This document shows positions 36,486-45,307 of a stretch of DNA of 64,000 bases, piece after piece. Position numbers and translations under genes: made by a program. The notes beneath the pieces were generated by a model. The model was not told the DNA's origin. It saw only the letters and a list, made by a program, of their open reading frames with translations, and did not search any database. Positions within the stretch are counted from its first letter, which is position 1, and every line of letters begins with the position of its first letter. This DNA is from G963664835 sp963664835 (lineage in GTDB: Bacteria > Chloroflexota > UBA6077 > FW602-bin22 > JBCLEL01), in NCBI GenBank assembly GCA_963664835.2, contig CAXXUG010000022.1, positions 1 to 64,000 on the forward strand. The letters run 5' to 3'.

Positions 36486-36687
36486 TCGATGCCGTGCCGG
36501 CCGGTGATTCGGTGCCATTTGCCACAAACCTATAGATTCTGTGTTGACAGAGTGTACCGGATTACCGGGCGGGTTCAATGGGCATAATGCCTTGGCCTGA
36601 GCCACATTGTCCCCGCCCCGGTCGACCACAAATGCCATCTTCGATGTCGTGCCTTGCCGTTTTCGCGCGAGCGATACCGGCGCGCAG

Positions 36688-36693
36688 TATAAT
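36688..36693 (+). promoter_or_regulatory. Putative -10 box for folE
   Basis: TATAAT at 36688-36693 lies 107 bp before the folE start in the 0.3-kb divergent region between the methylase and folE. No good -35 is seen at 16-18 bp, so only the -10 is proposed. Confidence 0.4.
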
Positions 36694-36799
36694 TGGAACG
36701 GCTAGCTAGCTGGACTGGAGCAAGCGATATACTCTCGCCACCGGCGTTGAGGGTCTGGTCCGGCACATTCAGACGCAGTCTGCGAGCCAGGAGAATAGT

Positions 36800-37414
36800 T
36801 TGGATCCAGCGACAACACTTCCGCAGTTAGATACAGAGGTCGACGAGGAGCGAATTTCCAGGGCGGTGAAAGAGATCCTGTTGGCCATCGGAGATGATCC
36901 AGCTAGAGAAGGACTATTCTCCACGCCGGACCGGGTCGGCGAAATGTATGGCGAGCTTTTCCGGGGATTGTCCCAGGACCCAGTCGCGGAGTTGTCGGTC
37001 GGATTCGAGGAAGGCTACAACGGGCTGATCGTCCTCGGCGACATACCTTTTTACAGCCTGTGCGAGCATCACCTGCTGCCCTTCTACGGCGTGGCCCACG
37101 TTGGCTACGTCGCGGCCGGCCGAGTCGTGGGACTGAGCAAGCTGGCCCGGATCGTCGATATCCTCGCCCGCCGGCCGCAGCTGCAGGAACGGCTGACCGA
37201 CCAGGTCGCCGACGCGCTGTGCGAGGGTTTGACCTGCGCCGGCGCCGCGGTGATAACCGAGGCTACCCACATGTGCATCGCAATGCGCGGCGTGCGCAAG
37301 CCGGACGCGGTAATGACTACTTCGACCTATAGAGGAGTCCTGAAGGACGACGACTCGGAACGCGCTGAGTTCTGGAGGCTTGTGAGACAGTCGGGACAGC
37401 CTGCGATCCGTTGA
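36800..37414 (+). CDS. folE: GTP cyclohydrolase I
   Basis: The 204-residue protein contains the zinc-site CEHHLLPFYGVAHVGY, GLSKLARIVDILARRPQLQE and ATHMCIAMRGV, with all catalytic Cys and His residues. It makes dihydroneopterin triphosphate from GTP for folate or pterin synthesis. The start is TTG 36800, six bases after AGGAG. Its stop overlaps the folB start by four bases, so the two are coupled. Confidence 0.95.
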   Translation: MDPATTLPQLDTEVDEERISRAVKEILLAIGDDPAREGLFSTPDRVGEMYGELFRGLSQDPVAELSVGFEEGYNGLIVLGDIPFYSLCEHHLLPFYGVAHVGYVAAGRVVGLSKLARIVDILARRPQLQERLTDQVADALCEGLTCAGAAVITEATHMCIAMRGVRKPDAVMTTSTYRGVLKDDDSERAEFWRLVRQSGQPAIR

Positions 37415-37782
37415 ATCGCGACAGGATAGTAATCAACGGCCTGACGTTCTACGGCTACCACGGCGTCCAGCCCGAGGAAAGAGTCCTGGGACAACGCTTC
37501 ACCGCGGACGTGGAGATCGGCATCGATCTCTCGGACGCCGGCGCCACCGACGACCTGAACAAAACGGTCAACTACGTCGAAGTCCAGAGGATCGTCGGCG
37601 ACAGGATCGAGGGGCCGGCGCGGAACCTGATCGAGGCAGTCGCAGAGGAGATTTCGCAGTCGCTGCTGGCGGAAACGCCGGCGGATTGGGTCTTGGTCCG
37701 GTTGAGCAAACCATCGGCGCCTATCAAGGGTAACGCCACCGGTTCATTCGCAGTCGAGATCCGGCGCCAGCGTCAGGGCTAG
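37411..37782 (+). CDS. folB: Dihydroneopterin aldolase
   Basis: The 123-residue protein shows INGLTFYGYHGVQPEERVLGQRF, VNYVEVQRIV, NLIEAVAEEI and the closing LSKPSAPIKGN with the catalytic Lys, typical of FolB. It converts dihydroneopterin to hydroxymethyl-dihydropterin. TTG 37411 overlaps folE (TTGA). Its 3' end overlaps the convergent glycosyltransferase by four bases. folK and folP are not in the window. Confidence 0.93.
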   Translation: MNRDRIVINGLTFYGYHGVQPEERVLGQRFTADVEIGIDLSDAGATDDLNKTVNYVEVQRIVGDRIEGPARNLIEAVAEEISQSLLAETPADWVLVRLSKPSAPIKGNATGSFAVEIRRQRQG

Positions 37783-38885
37783 CCGGCGAGCGCATCCTCC
37801 AGGGCGGCCAGGGTCTCCTCGGCACAGCGTCGCCATGTGAACTGGCCGGCCCGGCGCAACCCCCTCTCGGCCAGGTCTTCGCGCAGCGTCTTGTCGAAGG
37901 TCAGTTGGACCAGGCTCTGCCCGATCGCTCTTGTATCGTAGGGAGACACCAATAGGCCGGCGTCGCCGACGACCTCCGGCAGCGATGTGGTGTTCGACGC
38001 GACAACCGGCGTCCCGCAGGCCATCGCCTCCAGCGCCGGCAGTCCGAATCCCTCGTACCACGACACCAGGACGAGCCCGACCGCGCCGGCGATCAGGCCC
38101 GGCATCAGCTCATCCGGGGTGTATCCGATGAACTTGACTCTCCCGTCTAGGTCCAGCCTCAGGGCGTGGCGCCTGATCTCAGGGGCCCGATAGCCGTCCG
38201 TGCCGGCCAGGACCAGCGCCGGCAGTGATGGGTCCTCGGCAAGCGCGTGCTTGTAACCGTTCATCAGATTTACCAGGTTCTTGCGCATCTGAATCGTGCC
38301 CACGAAGAGCAGGTAGCGGTCCGGCAATCCGAGCTCTGAGCGTACTCGCGCGCTATCCGACTTGGCCGCCGGCGAGAAGCGCGGGTCGACGCCCAGGTGG
38401 ATAGTCCGCGTCTTCGATCCACGCCCGCCGGCCAACTTTGCCAGGTCGCCAGCGGTCGCCTCAGAGTCGGCGATCACCGCCTTGGCCCGGCGCAGGTTCC
38501 AGAGCGTCGACAATCGCAGGTACCACCAATCGGTCCAACTGTAGGCTCCTGGAGCGTAGAGATACCCGATGTCGTGGATGGTCACGACGCTGCGTTGCGG
38601 ATGGATCAGCGGCACTACGTGCGAGGGCACGAAGAGCAGGTCCGGCGGATTCCTTAACATCTCGATGGACAGCCGGCCATGGGTCCAGAACCTCGGACTG
38701 GGAATACATCTGCACTCGGCCCGGTCCGCAAACTCCGCTGGCGGCGCTGCCGAGTTGAAGTAGAGCGTGATGCGATGATTCGAGTTGAGCCGGAGCAGGT
38801 GGTCGATTATCTGCCGGGAGTAGTTCTCGGTGCCGGTCCTGATGGCTAGATCAGCCCGGCTGGCGTCAATGCCGATCCAACTCAT
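37779..38885 (-). CDS. Glycosyltransferase family 4
   Basis: The protein of about 368 residues has DLLFVPSHVVPLIHPQRSVVTIHDIGYLYAPG in the N-terminal lobe, LLFVGTIQMRKNL in the linker and EGFGLPALEAMACGTPVVAS with the E-x7-E nucleotide-sugar motif. It transfers a sugar from a nucleotide donor, probably to a surface polysaccharide or lipid. I use ATG 38885 (MSWIGIDASRADLAIRTG) because the family begins there; the frame extends to 38963. Confidence 0.9.
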   Translation of the reverse strand: MSWIGIDASRADLAIRTGTENYSRQIIDHLLRLNSNHRITLYFNSAAPPAEFADRAECRCIPSPRFWTHGRLSIEMLRNPPDLLFVPSHVVPLIHPQRSVVTIHDIGYLYAPGAYSWTDWWYLRLSTLWNLRRAKAVIADSEATAGDLAKLAGGRGSKTRTIHLGVDPRFSPAAKSDSARVRSELGLPDRYLLFVGTIQMRKNLVNLMNGYKHALAEDPSLPALVLAGTDGYRAPEIRRHALRLDLDGRVKFIGYTPDELMPGLIAGAVGLVLVSWYEGFGLPALEAMACGTPVVASNTTSLPEVVGDAGLLVSPYDTRAIGQSLVQLTFDKTLREDLAERGLRRAGQFTWRRCAEETLAALEDALAG

Positions 38886-39100
38886 TCGTCTGGTTGCGCT
38901 ATATAGCCATGATGCACTTGGTTTTTCAACTCGCTTATCCGAGGCGGTGCGGAATAGTCCCAAATCATGCCTGGGGCCAGCTCTCTCCGGTCACCACGGC
39001 CGTGAATCGTCTTGAGCCGGCCTAAGAACAGGATAACGCCTGTTGGCACCCTTCACCAACTCATCGGTGCGATTCGGGCAGCTTGTGAAACCGCGTAGCG

Positions 39101-39141
39101 GGACCAGAATCAGGAGGTTCGGCCCTAAGGCCATCTGGTCC
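39101..39141. other. Hairpin of unknown role in the gap before the transposon
   Basis: GGACCAGA (39101-39108) pairs perfectly with TCTGGTCC (39134-39141). Inside lies GGCC-CTAA-GGCC (39121-39132). A structured RNA or an old repeat end is possible. The rest of 38886-39285 shows no gene. Confidence 0.35.
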
Positions 39142-39369
39142 GACTAATTCTGCCGGTGAGGCTAAGAATCACGATTGTATGAGCTCATCACACGCTGCTC
39201 AGAGCCAGTTGCACGTCCTGGAGTGGCGAGATTTCGACAAACCTCTAGTTTCGGGGGTCTTCGGGGGCAATCCGAGTCTTGAAATGGGAATTATCCATTT
39301 ATGTACCAAAAACCCTTGACCCCTGATTCTCTCATTGGTACACTACTATCATAAAGCAAAGGGGGAAAG

Positions 39370-40311
39370 TTGATGAGCAAATCAGGGCCGGGCAAGTCAT
39401 ATCGGAAGGGTATCAGTCTGAAGTCTGTGGGTCGAATGTTTGCGGATGACGAGAAGGCTAACCAGTGGTTCGTAGAGCGACGCTGGCCGAACGGCATCCG
39501 TTGCGCCTACTGCGAGAGTGACCGGGTAAGCTGCCGGAAGTCCCGACGCAAGACCCCACAGTACCACTGCAAGGAATGCGGTAAGAACTTCACGGTCAAG
39601 ACCAACACGATAATGCACGACTCCCGGCTGTCTCTGGTTGACTGGGGCTTGGCATTCTACCTGTACGTAACCAGTCTCAAGGGTGTCTCTTCGATGAAGC
39701 TGCACAGAGACCTTGAGATCAAGCAATCGTCCGCCTGGTTCATGGCTCATCGAATCCGGGAAGTCTGGGAAGATGAGAATGAGACGTTTGGCGGCCCGGT
39801 AGAAGCTGATGAGACTTACATGGGTGGCAAGGAACGCAACAAGCACGAGAGTAAGAAACTCAAGGCCGGGCGTGGCCCAGTTGGTAAGACGGCTGTAGTT
39901 GGAATGAAGGATCGGGAAACCGGCCGGGTTGCCAGCAAGGTTGTCGAGTCCACAGACGGGCCAACACTCAAGGGCTTCGTGCAAGACCGTACAGAATCCG
40001 ATACGATTGTCTACACTGACGAGGCGATGGCATACCGAGGGCTTGATCGCCGGCACGAAACAGTCAGCCACTCGGTAGGGGAATATGTGCGAGATATGGC
40101 CCACACCAACGGCGTAGAGAGCCACTGGGCGATGCTCAAGCGTGGTTACTACGGGACGTATCATCGAATGTCCGAGAAGCACCTTCCCCGCTACGTCAAT
40201 GAGTTCTCAGGTCGCCACAATGTCCGGCCCCTCGACACTGAGGATCAAATATCCCTGCTGGTTCAGAAGTCCATCGGCAAGCGGCTCACCTACCAGCAAC
40301 TTACCAGCTAG
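39370..40311 (+). CDS. IS1595 family transposase (ISXO2-like)
   Basis: The 313-residue protein begins with a helix-turn-helix and a zinc ribbon (CAYCESDRVSC, YHCKECGKNF) and carries the ISXO2-like DDE/N core: GPVEADETYMGGKER, TIVYTDEAMAYRGL and HTNGVESHWAMLKRGYYGTYH. The first Asp, second Asp and final Asn/Glu region are in place. ATG is preceded by GGGGGAAAG. It is intact and lies directly inside the left inverted repeat. Confidence 0.95.
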   Translation: MMSKSGPGKSYRKGISLKSVGRMFADDEKANQWFVERRWPNGIRCAYCESDRVSCRKSRRKTPQYHCKECGKNFTVKTNTIMHDSRLSLVDWGLAFYLYVTSLKGVSSMKLHRDLEIKQSSAWFMAHRIREVWEDENETFGGPVEADETYMGGKERNKHESKKLKAGRGPVGKTAVVGMKDRETGRVASKVVESTDGPTLKGFVQDRTESDTIVYTDEAMAYRGLDRRHETVSHSVGEYVRDMAHTNGVESHWAMLKRGYYGTYHRMSEKHLPRYVNEFSGRHNVRPLDTEDQISLLVQKSIGKRLTYQQLTS

Positions 40312-40361
40312 GCGCGTACTTCAAACGTTGTCATGCCCACTTTCACACGGGGAGCACCGAC

Positions 40362-41252
40362 ATGGCTACACAACTGGCATTCGTCGAAAGAGAGTTCCAA
40401 AAGTCTCATCGAGCTTTACCCAGGTCGAATAAATCCAATTCGCCATTTCGCTATCCGGGCGGGAAATTCTACGCTCGCCCGTTAATTCTGAAGCTGATCC
40501 CCTATCACACGTACTACTGCGAACCGTTTGCTGGCGGAGCGTCCATTTTCTTCGCTAAGCCAAGCGCCGAGTATTCGCTATTGAACGACTTGGACGTTGA
40601 AGTCGTTAATACGCTGGTTCACATTCGGGACGACGTTGACGCGCTGATCGGGCTGCTAGACGGAATCAGTGCCTCTAAAGAGAATCACGCCTATTACAAA
40701 CACGAGTACACACCTCGCAATGACTTGCAACGAGCGTTCCGTTGGTACTACCTCAACCGCACATCTTACAGCGGCATCATGCGACTTGAAAATTGCTACT
40801 GGGGATTCGGGGATAAGTACTCAATGCGGCCAGAGAACTGGCCGGCGCATCTTCGAACAGTGTCCGACAAGCTACAGGGTATTGAACTCACGAGTTCGGA
40901 TTTTGAGCCGGTCATTGATTCCCTGCCAGACAACTCGTTCGCGTTTGTCGATCCCCCATATTTCGACGCGGATCAACAGAAGTTCTACAACTGCACCTTT
41001 ACCCAGCGAGACCACGAGCGGCTGTCTGACTGTCTCAGGCGCAACGCGGGCCGACTGAATTTCCTGCTGACATATGACGATAGGCCTGGCGTACACGAAC
41101 TCTATCAATGGGTAAGGCACATAGAGCGACGCCAATGGAATTACACGATCAATCGCACTGACGATCAACGCAACGGGCATCAAAAGAGCGATGGTTTTCG
41201 AAGCGCACGCTCTAAGGGACGGGAGCTCTTTATCTTCAATTATGAAGCCTGA
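40362..41252 (+). CDS. DNA adenine methylase, Dam/D12 class
   Basis: The 296-residue protein has FRYPGGKFYARPLI at the start, EPFAGGASIFF as the SAM motif and AFVDPPYFDADQQKFY as the catalytic DPPY, the order of D12-class (Dam-like) N6-adenine methylases. It would protect the host from the adjacent endonuclease. It is transposon cargo. The endonuclease start overlaps its 3' end by 11 nt, so the two are coupled. The recognition sequence is unknown. Confidence 0.9.
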   Translation: MATQLAFVEREFQKSHRALPRSNKSNSPFRYPGGKFYARPLILKLIPYHTYYCEPFAGGASIFFAKPSAEYSLLNDLDVEVVNTLVHIRDDVDALIGLLDGISASKENHAYYKHEYTPRNDLQRAFRWYYLNRTSYSGIMRLENCYWGFGDKYSMRPENWPAHLRTVSDKLQGIELTSSDFEPVIDSLPDNSFAFVDPPYFDADQQKFYNCTFTQRDHERLSDCLRRNAGRLNFLLTYDDRPGVHELYQWVRHIERRQWNYTINRTDDQRNGHQKSDGFRSARSKGRELFIFNYEA

Positions 41253-41964
41253 TAACGATCTGCAAATGTACAACGGCATAGTCGAGTACTGCGCGAAGTA
41301 CAACATTCCGAGGGATAACCTGCTCGATATCCTGGAAGATCAGAAGGTCTTACCCATGATCCGGGGCAAGGCAACGGAGTATGTCGGTGCTGCTTTTCTA
41401 CGCCAAGTGCTTGATCCTAGGGAGTGGAGTGTCGACAAACTGAATCTCAATCCCCAAGCTGGCCGATTCGATGAGGATATCAGTATCACGTTTCGCTTCA
41501 CCGGCCAGCGTTTCAAGGCCGAAACCAAGAACGCGGTTAGGGGAGGTTTCAAGCTACGCAGCCGCAACGTGCCCGTGCCGCACTTCCAGGTGAAGTGTCA
41601 TAAATCCAGAAGCAATCTGACGCGCCAGAGCACCACGAATGACCGCTATCTAGTCGGCGAATTCGATCTACTTCTCTGCAATGTCTCCAACGCCATTTTC
41701 AAGGGGAAGCCTCTGGCTTCTGGCCTGCCGTTGATTCAAGATCAAGAGGCCCTAGAGTGGCTCAAAGAGTTCTATGGCGTGAAAACGGACGCTGAACTGG
41801 CTCGAAGCACCTATGACGATTGGCGGTTATGTCTGCCTCTCTCAATCGCCGATGGAGAAGGCGTCATACCTCGAAACCCTGTTGTCAGGATGATCGATGA
41901 TAGCGACTGGTTCAAGGATGACAGCTTGGCGCACAATCTGAGAAGCCTAATCAACGGACTGTAG
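41242..41964 (+). CDS. Probable restriction endonuclease partnering the Dam-like methylase
   Basis: From ATG 41242 the protein is 240 residues. GRFDEDISITFRFTGQRFKAETKNAVRGG has the D...E-x-K arrangement of PD-(D/E)XK nucleases. No close family is recognised. Partnership with the methylase is inferred from the 11-nt overlap and shared transposon. The C-terminal half (WLKEFYGVKTDAELARSTYD) probably contributes to DNA recognition. Confidence 0.7.
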   Translation: MKPDNDLQMYNGIVEYCAKYNIPRDNLLDILEDQKVLPMIRGKATEYVGAAFLRQVLDPREWSVDKLNLNPQAGRFDEDISITFRFTGQRFKAETKNAVRGGFKLRSRNVPVPHFQVKCHKSRSNLTRQSTTNDRYLVGEFDLLLCNVSNAIFKGKPLASGLPLIQDQEALEWLKEFYGVKTDAELARSTYDDWRLCLPLSIADGEGVIPRNPVVRMIDDSDWFKDDSLAHNLRSLINGL

Positions 41965-41974
41965 GGAGCGAACA

Positions 41975-42124
41975 ATGACAGAGAAGCCAAAACGAGGCCG
42001 GCCGGTGAAGTACCCAATGCCGGAGAGGATCGACGCGACGCCGGAGGAAATTGCCGATGTTGTACTACGGGTTAAGCCCAAGAAACACTGGCGTTACGAG
42101 CAGCTACGACCCAAGCCCAGCTAG
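41975..42124 (+). CDS. Small basic protein at the right end of the transposon
   Basis: A 49-residue frame starts at ATG 41975 after AGGGAGCGAACA and ends at 42124, five bases before the right inverted repeat. It begins MTEKPKRGRPVKYPMPERID, with an AT-hook-like RGRP, and continues ATPEEIADVVLRVKPKKHWR. I recall similar short proteins in other genomes, but their function is unknown to me. It may bind DNA, regulate the operon, or aid transposition. Confidence 0.65.
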   Translation: MTEKPKRGRPVKYPMPERIDATPEEIADVVLRVKPKKHWRYEQLRPKPS

Positions 42125-42171
42125 ACAATTTTGGTACATAAATGGATAATTCCCCTTGAAATCGCCCAGAT

Positions 42172-42459
42172 ATGCTCCGGAATTGGAATAAGTCGGAACA
42201 GAAGGACGCGTGCTTGGATGCTTGGGTAATCATGCCCAATCATGTGCACGGCATTTTGGTGTTGGTAGAGGCGGGTTTGAAACCCGCCTCTACGGCAATC
42301 CTGAGGGATGGGCTGCCGGAAATCGCCCAGATATTCTCCGGAATTGGAATAAGTTGGAGCAGTTGGCGCCAAGACACTGCCCCTAGTCACGCCCCGCAAT
42401 TGGAGCCCAACGGGCGCATTCGTAACATAGAAGCGGTGGCCGGCGACAACCGGGACTAG
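42172..42459 (+). pseudogene. Fragment of a REP-associated tyrosine transposase (RAYT)
   Basis: The frame contains ACLDAWVIMPNHVHGILVL, the H-u-H motif region of Y1/RAYT transposases, then runs into a REP palindrome and unrelated residues. N- and C-terminal parts of the enzyme, including the catalytic Tyr, are missing. A 43-bp direct repeat (42159-42201 and 42320-42362, starting AAATCGCCCAGAT) brackets the core. It is a relic. Confidence 0.75.
42265..42293. repeat. Perfect REP palindrome
   Basis: GTAGAGGCGGGTTT pairs with AAACCCGCCTCTAC, 14 bp each with one centre base. This REP type is common in diverse bacteria and is expected near RAYT genes; here it lies inside the RAYT relic. Confidence 0.9.
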
Positions 42460-42935
42460 TATGCCGGGTCGGACACGAACTGATTGCGCACGAAGCTGAT
42501 TAGCCAAAAGATGATCACACCGGCGACCGAGTCCACCAGCGTAGCGGGAAGCACGATCAGGGCAACCGTGGCCGGCCACTCGCCGGGCGCTCCGAGTATC
42601 ACCAGCACGAGATTGGCGGTCAGTTTGTACAGGATGGTCGCTACCGGTAAGACCGCAAAGGGCAGCAGGGAATGATAGGCGGGTATCACAGCCTTGAAGA
42701 AACCGGCCAACGCGACAACCGGAATCAGCGCGAATATGTAGGTCCCGAATGGCGCCATTGACATCAGGTCTAGGAAGATGCCGCCGAGAATCGCCCAGAC
42801 GACGCCATCGTCCACGTCTTTGATCAATATCCAGCAAACGACAAGTATCATCACGAGGTCTAACCTCAATCCGAGCACCTTCAGGTACGGAAACACCGTC
42901 GACTGACAGAGCGCCGCGAGAAACATGAGCGGCAA
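42456..42935 (-). CDS. mreD: Rod shape-determining protein MreD
   Basis: The 159-residue membrane protein has about five hydrophobic segments: MFLAALCQSTVFPYL, LDLVMILVVCWIL, VWAILGGIFLDLMS, ALIPVVALAGFF and LVDSVAGVIIFWLISFV. It is last of mreB-mreC-mreD, the usual order, and links MreB filaments to the cell-wall machinery. The start is TTG 42935, or an unrecognised earlier codon. Confidence 0.85.
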   Translation of the reverse strand: MPLMFLAALCQSTVFPYLKVLGLRLDLVMILVVCWILIKDVDDGVVWAILGGIFLDLMSMAPFGTYIFALIPVVALAGFFKAVIPAYHSLLPFAVLPVATILYKLTANLVLVILGAPGEWPATVALIVLPATLVDSVAGVIIFWLISFVRNQFVSDPAY

Positions 42936-43004
42936 TGATACGTACAGAGGTGTAATTGGAGATTCCTTGCCTAGCTCGTGAGCACTATTGCCTTCGCCGG
43001 CGGA

Positions 43005-43817
43005 TCAGTCCAATCGGATTGGCAGATGGTTGGTAACCACCAGTACCGACTCGAGGCGATCGAATTCGACGGCCGGCTCGATTGTGGCCTCCTGGAACAT
43101 GTCGATGTCGCGTTGGCGAACCCCGAGCACCCGGCCAATGATAACGCCTTCAGGGAAGACGCCGCCCAGGCCGGAGGTCACGACCAGATCGCCGGGCCGA
43201 ATCTCGTGGCCCTGGGGCACAAACTTCATAATTAGCCGGCCGGTCCGAGATCCGACCACGATGCCGCGCGCGCGAGACTCCAATACCACGCCGTTGGTCG
43301 AAGCGTCCACGTCGGTAATCATCAACGCCTTCGAAACGGTGGAGCTGACCCGGATGATCTGACCGACCAAACCACGAGGAGTCATGACGGTCATCCCGAC
43401 CTCCAGGCCGTGCATAGACCCCCGGTCTATTACGATGGATTGCACGAGGTCGCCCGAATCGAAGGCGACAATCCTGGCATTTATCCACTGGTAGTCCGGC
43501 CTAGCTTCGCGGAGGCCGACTCTCTCCTCTAACTGCTGGACCTCGCGCTCAAGGTACAGCAACCGGGCATTCTCCATGCTCAGCCGTTCAACCTCGGTGC
43601 GCAGACGCTGGTTCTCTTCGCGCAGCTCGGCGACGCTTTGAAGGGCGCCGCTCGCGCCGGTGATGGATTGGACCGGCCCAGCGACATTCAGGTGTATGGG
43701 TCCGATCAGCTGAAAGACACTGAACTCGAGTGCCGCATACCCCGCGCTCCTCGCGAAGCTGAGCGCGAGCACTGCAACTGCTAGCATGAATACCAGGTAG
43801 ACAAGGCGGATCAGCAT
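43005..43817 (-). CDS. mreC: Rod shape-determining protein MreC
   Basis: The 270-residue protein has an N-terminal membrane helix, a coiled coil (ELREENQRLRTEVERLSMEN) and the beta-barrel part GLVGQIIRVSSTVSKALMITDVDA and GHEIRPGDLVVTSGLGGVFPEGVIIG. It bridges MreB and periplasmic or outer wall synthases. It starts 30 bp after mreB on the same strand. Confidence 0.94.
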   Translation of the reverse strand: MLIRLVYLVFMLAVAVLALSFARSAGYAALEFSVFQLIGPIHLNVAGPVQSITGASGALQSVAELREENQRLRTEVERLSMENARLLYLEREVQQLEERVGLREARPDYQWINARIVAFDSGDLVQSIVIDRGSMHGLEVGMTVMTPRGLVGQIIRVSSTVSKALMITDVDASTNGVVLESRARGIVVGSRTGRLIMKFVPQGHEIRPGDLVVTSGLGGVFPEGVIIGRVLGVRQRDIDMFQEATIEPAVEFDRLESVLVVTNHLPIRLD

Positions 43818-43847
43818 CTAGCGCTCTCCGCGGTGACCGGCCTCAGG

Positions 43848-44906
43848 TCAGCGCAGCGGACGTGCGAACTGGACCGGCACTTCAACTTTCTGAAGAATTT
43901 CGATCTCTTCCAGCGACTCGCCTGTCCCGCGGACAACACAGGTGAGCGGATCGTCGGCCATATACACCCGCATCTTGGTCTCACTACTCAGCCGCCGGTC
44001 GATACCCTGGAGCAAAGCGCCGCCGCCGGCGAGGGCAATGCCATGGGCCATGAGGTCGGCGACAAGCTCCGGCGGCGTTTCTTCGATCGTCGTTCTGACC
44101 GCCTCGACGATCGAGCTCACGGATCCCGATATCGCCTCGCGGACCTCGACACTGCTGATGTCGATCGCACGGGGAAGGCCGGTCACAAGATCGCGTCCAC
44201 GCAGCGTGACCATTCGCTCCTCCGGCAGTGGAAATGCCGAACCCGCCGCAATCTTGATCTCTTCGGCCATGCGGTCACCTATCAGCAGGTTATATTTCTG
44301 ACGGGCGTAGTTGATTATGTCCTGGTCCATCTCATCGCCGGCTATGCGAATCGAGGAGCTGACGACGATTCCGCCGAGCGCTATGACCGCGACCTCGGTT
44401 GTACCGCCGCCGATGTCCACGACCATCGATCCGGCCGGTTCGGTGACCGGAAGGCCGGCGCCGATTGCCGCCGCCATGGGCTCTTCGATCAAATGGGCCC
44501 GTCGAGCGCCGGCACTGATCGCGGCATCGTCGACCGCCATCTTCTCGACCTCGGTTGTACCGCTGGGAATACCGACAACTACCCTCGGCTTGGCAATCAT
44601 ACCCAACTGCTGATGTACCTTGCCGATAAAGTACTTGAGCATCTGCTCGGTCACGTCGAAATCGCTGATCACGCCGTCTTTCAATGGCCTGACGGCGACT
44701 ACGTTCGCCGGGGTCCGGCCAACCATCCTCTTGGCTTCCGCGCCAACCTGTAGGACGGACTTGGACTTGGCATTCATCGCCACGACCGAGGGTTCGTTAA
44801 TTACGATTCCCTGTCCCCGAACGGTGACGAGAGTGTTGGCGGTCCCCAGGTCAATCCCTATGTCGTGCGAAAACAGACCGAGCAGGGCATCTATCGGGGA
44901 CCACAT
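43848..44906 (-). CDS. mreB: Rod shape-determining protein MreB
   Basis: The 352-residue actin homologue shows phosphate-1 DIGIDLGTANTLV, connect-1, phosphate-2 VVDIGGGTTEVAV and the adenosine motif GIALAGGGALLQGID. It forms filaments that organise cell-wall synthesis and rod shape. The gene opens the mreBCD operon. Length and motifs are normal. Confidence 0.97.
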   Translation of the reverse strand: MWSPIDALLGLFSHDIGIDLGTANTLVTVRGQGIVINEPSVVAMNAKSKSVLQVGAEAKRMVGRTPANVVAVRPLKDGVISDFDVTEQMLKYFIGKVHQQLGMIAKPRVVVGIPSGTTEVEKMAVDDAAISAGARRAHLIEEPMAAAIGAGLPVTEPAGSMVVDIGGGTTEVAVIALGGIVVSSSIRIAGDEMDQDIINYARQKYNLLIGDRMAEEIKIAAGSAFPLPEERMVTLRGRDLVTGLPRAIDISSVEVREAISGSVSSIVEAVRTTIEETPPELVADLMAHGIALAGGGALLQGIDRRLSSETKMRVYMADDPLTCVVRGTGESLEEIEILQKVEVPVQFARPLR

Positions 44907-45307
44907 GACGGCGACTCCAAGTACGAGCGTGACGCCCTTGTAGCAAGGCCGGAGGCAACAAACTCAACACCCCGTATGACGGAGCGCGGCCAGAGAATTA
45001 TATCACGGTATTTTTCCCGGAAGTCGAAACCGGTTCGGCGCAAGTTGGTGAAGGACTGATATCCCCGGCTTGAAGTCCTTGGGCTCCCAAGTCGCCCTGA
45101 CCCGCCATCGCCTCGCCAAGTCCAAGTTATGGGGAGAAACATCTCGACTCGCCACAGCCCGCGCCTTCGACCACTTGTCCCACTGCGCGGGCCGAACGTA
45201 ACTCGCGGCCGGCCGGCGGGTTATGAATTGTGCTATAACGAGTACCAAGCCTTGGCCGGGCGACCGACCCGCGTCCAGCCGCGGCTCAATACCGTCAAGG
45301 AGATCCA
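44907..45307. promoter_or_regulatory. Divergent control region of mreBCD and the iolD-like gene
   Basis: On the minus strand TATAAT (44997-45002) is a likely -10 for mreB, about 90 bp upstream of its start; the -35 is poor. On the plus strand TATAAC (45234-45239) is a weak candidate for the iolD-like gene. No gene is seen in this 0.4 kb. Confidence 0.4.

Larger units (their letters stand above)
39286..42154. mobile_element. IS1595-like transposon carrying a restriction-modification system
   Basis: The left end at 39286 and the right end at 42154 are perfect inverted repeats of about 26 bp, beginning GGGAATTATCCATTTATG. Both borders are flanked by the direct repeat CTTGAAAT (39278-39285 and 42155-42162), an 8-bp target duplication typical of the IS1595 family. 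Inside, on the plus strand, lie the ISXO2-type transposase, a Dam-like methylase, an endonuclease and a 49-residue protein. With intact ends, target duplication and open genes, it looks recently inserted and perhaps still mobile. The insertion lies beside a RAYT relic. Confidence 0.93.
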
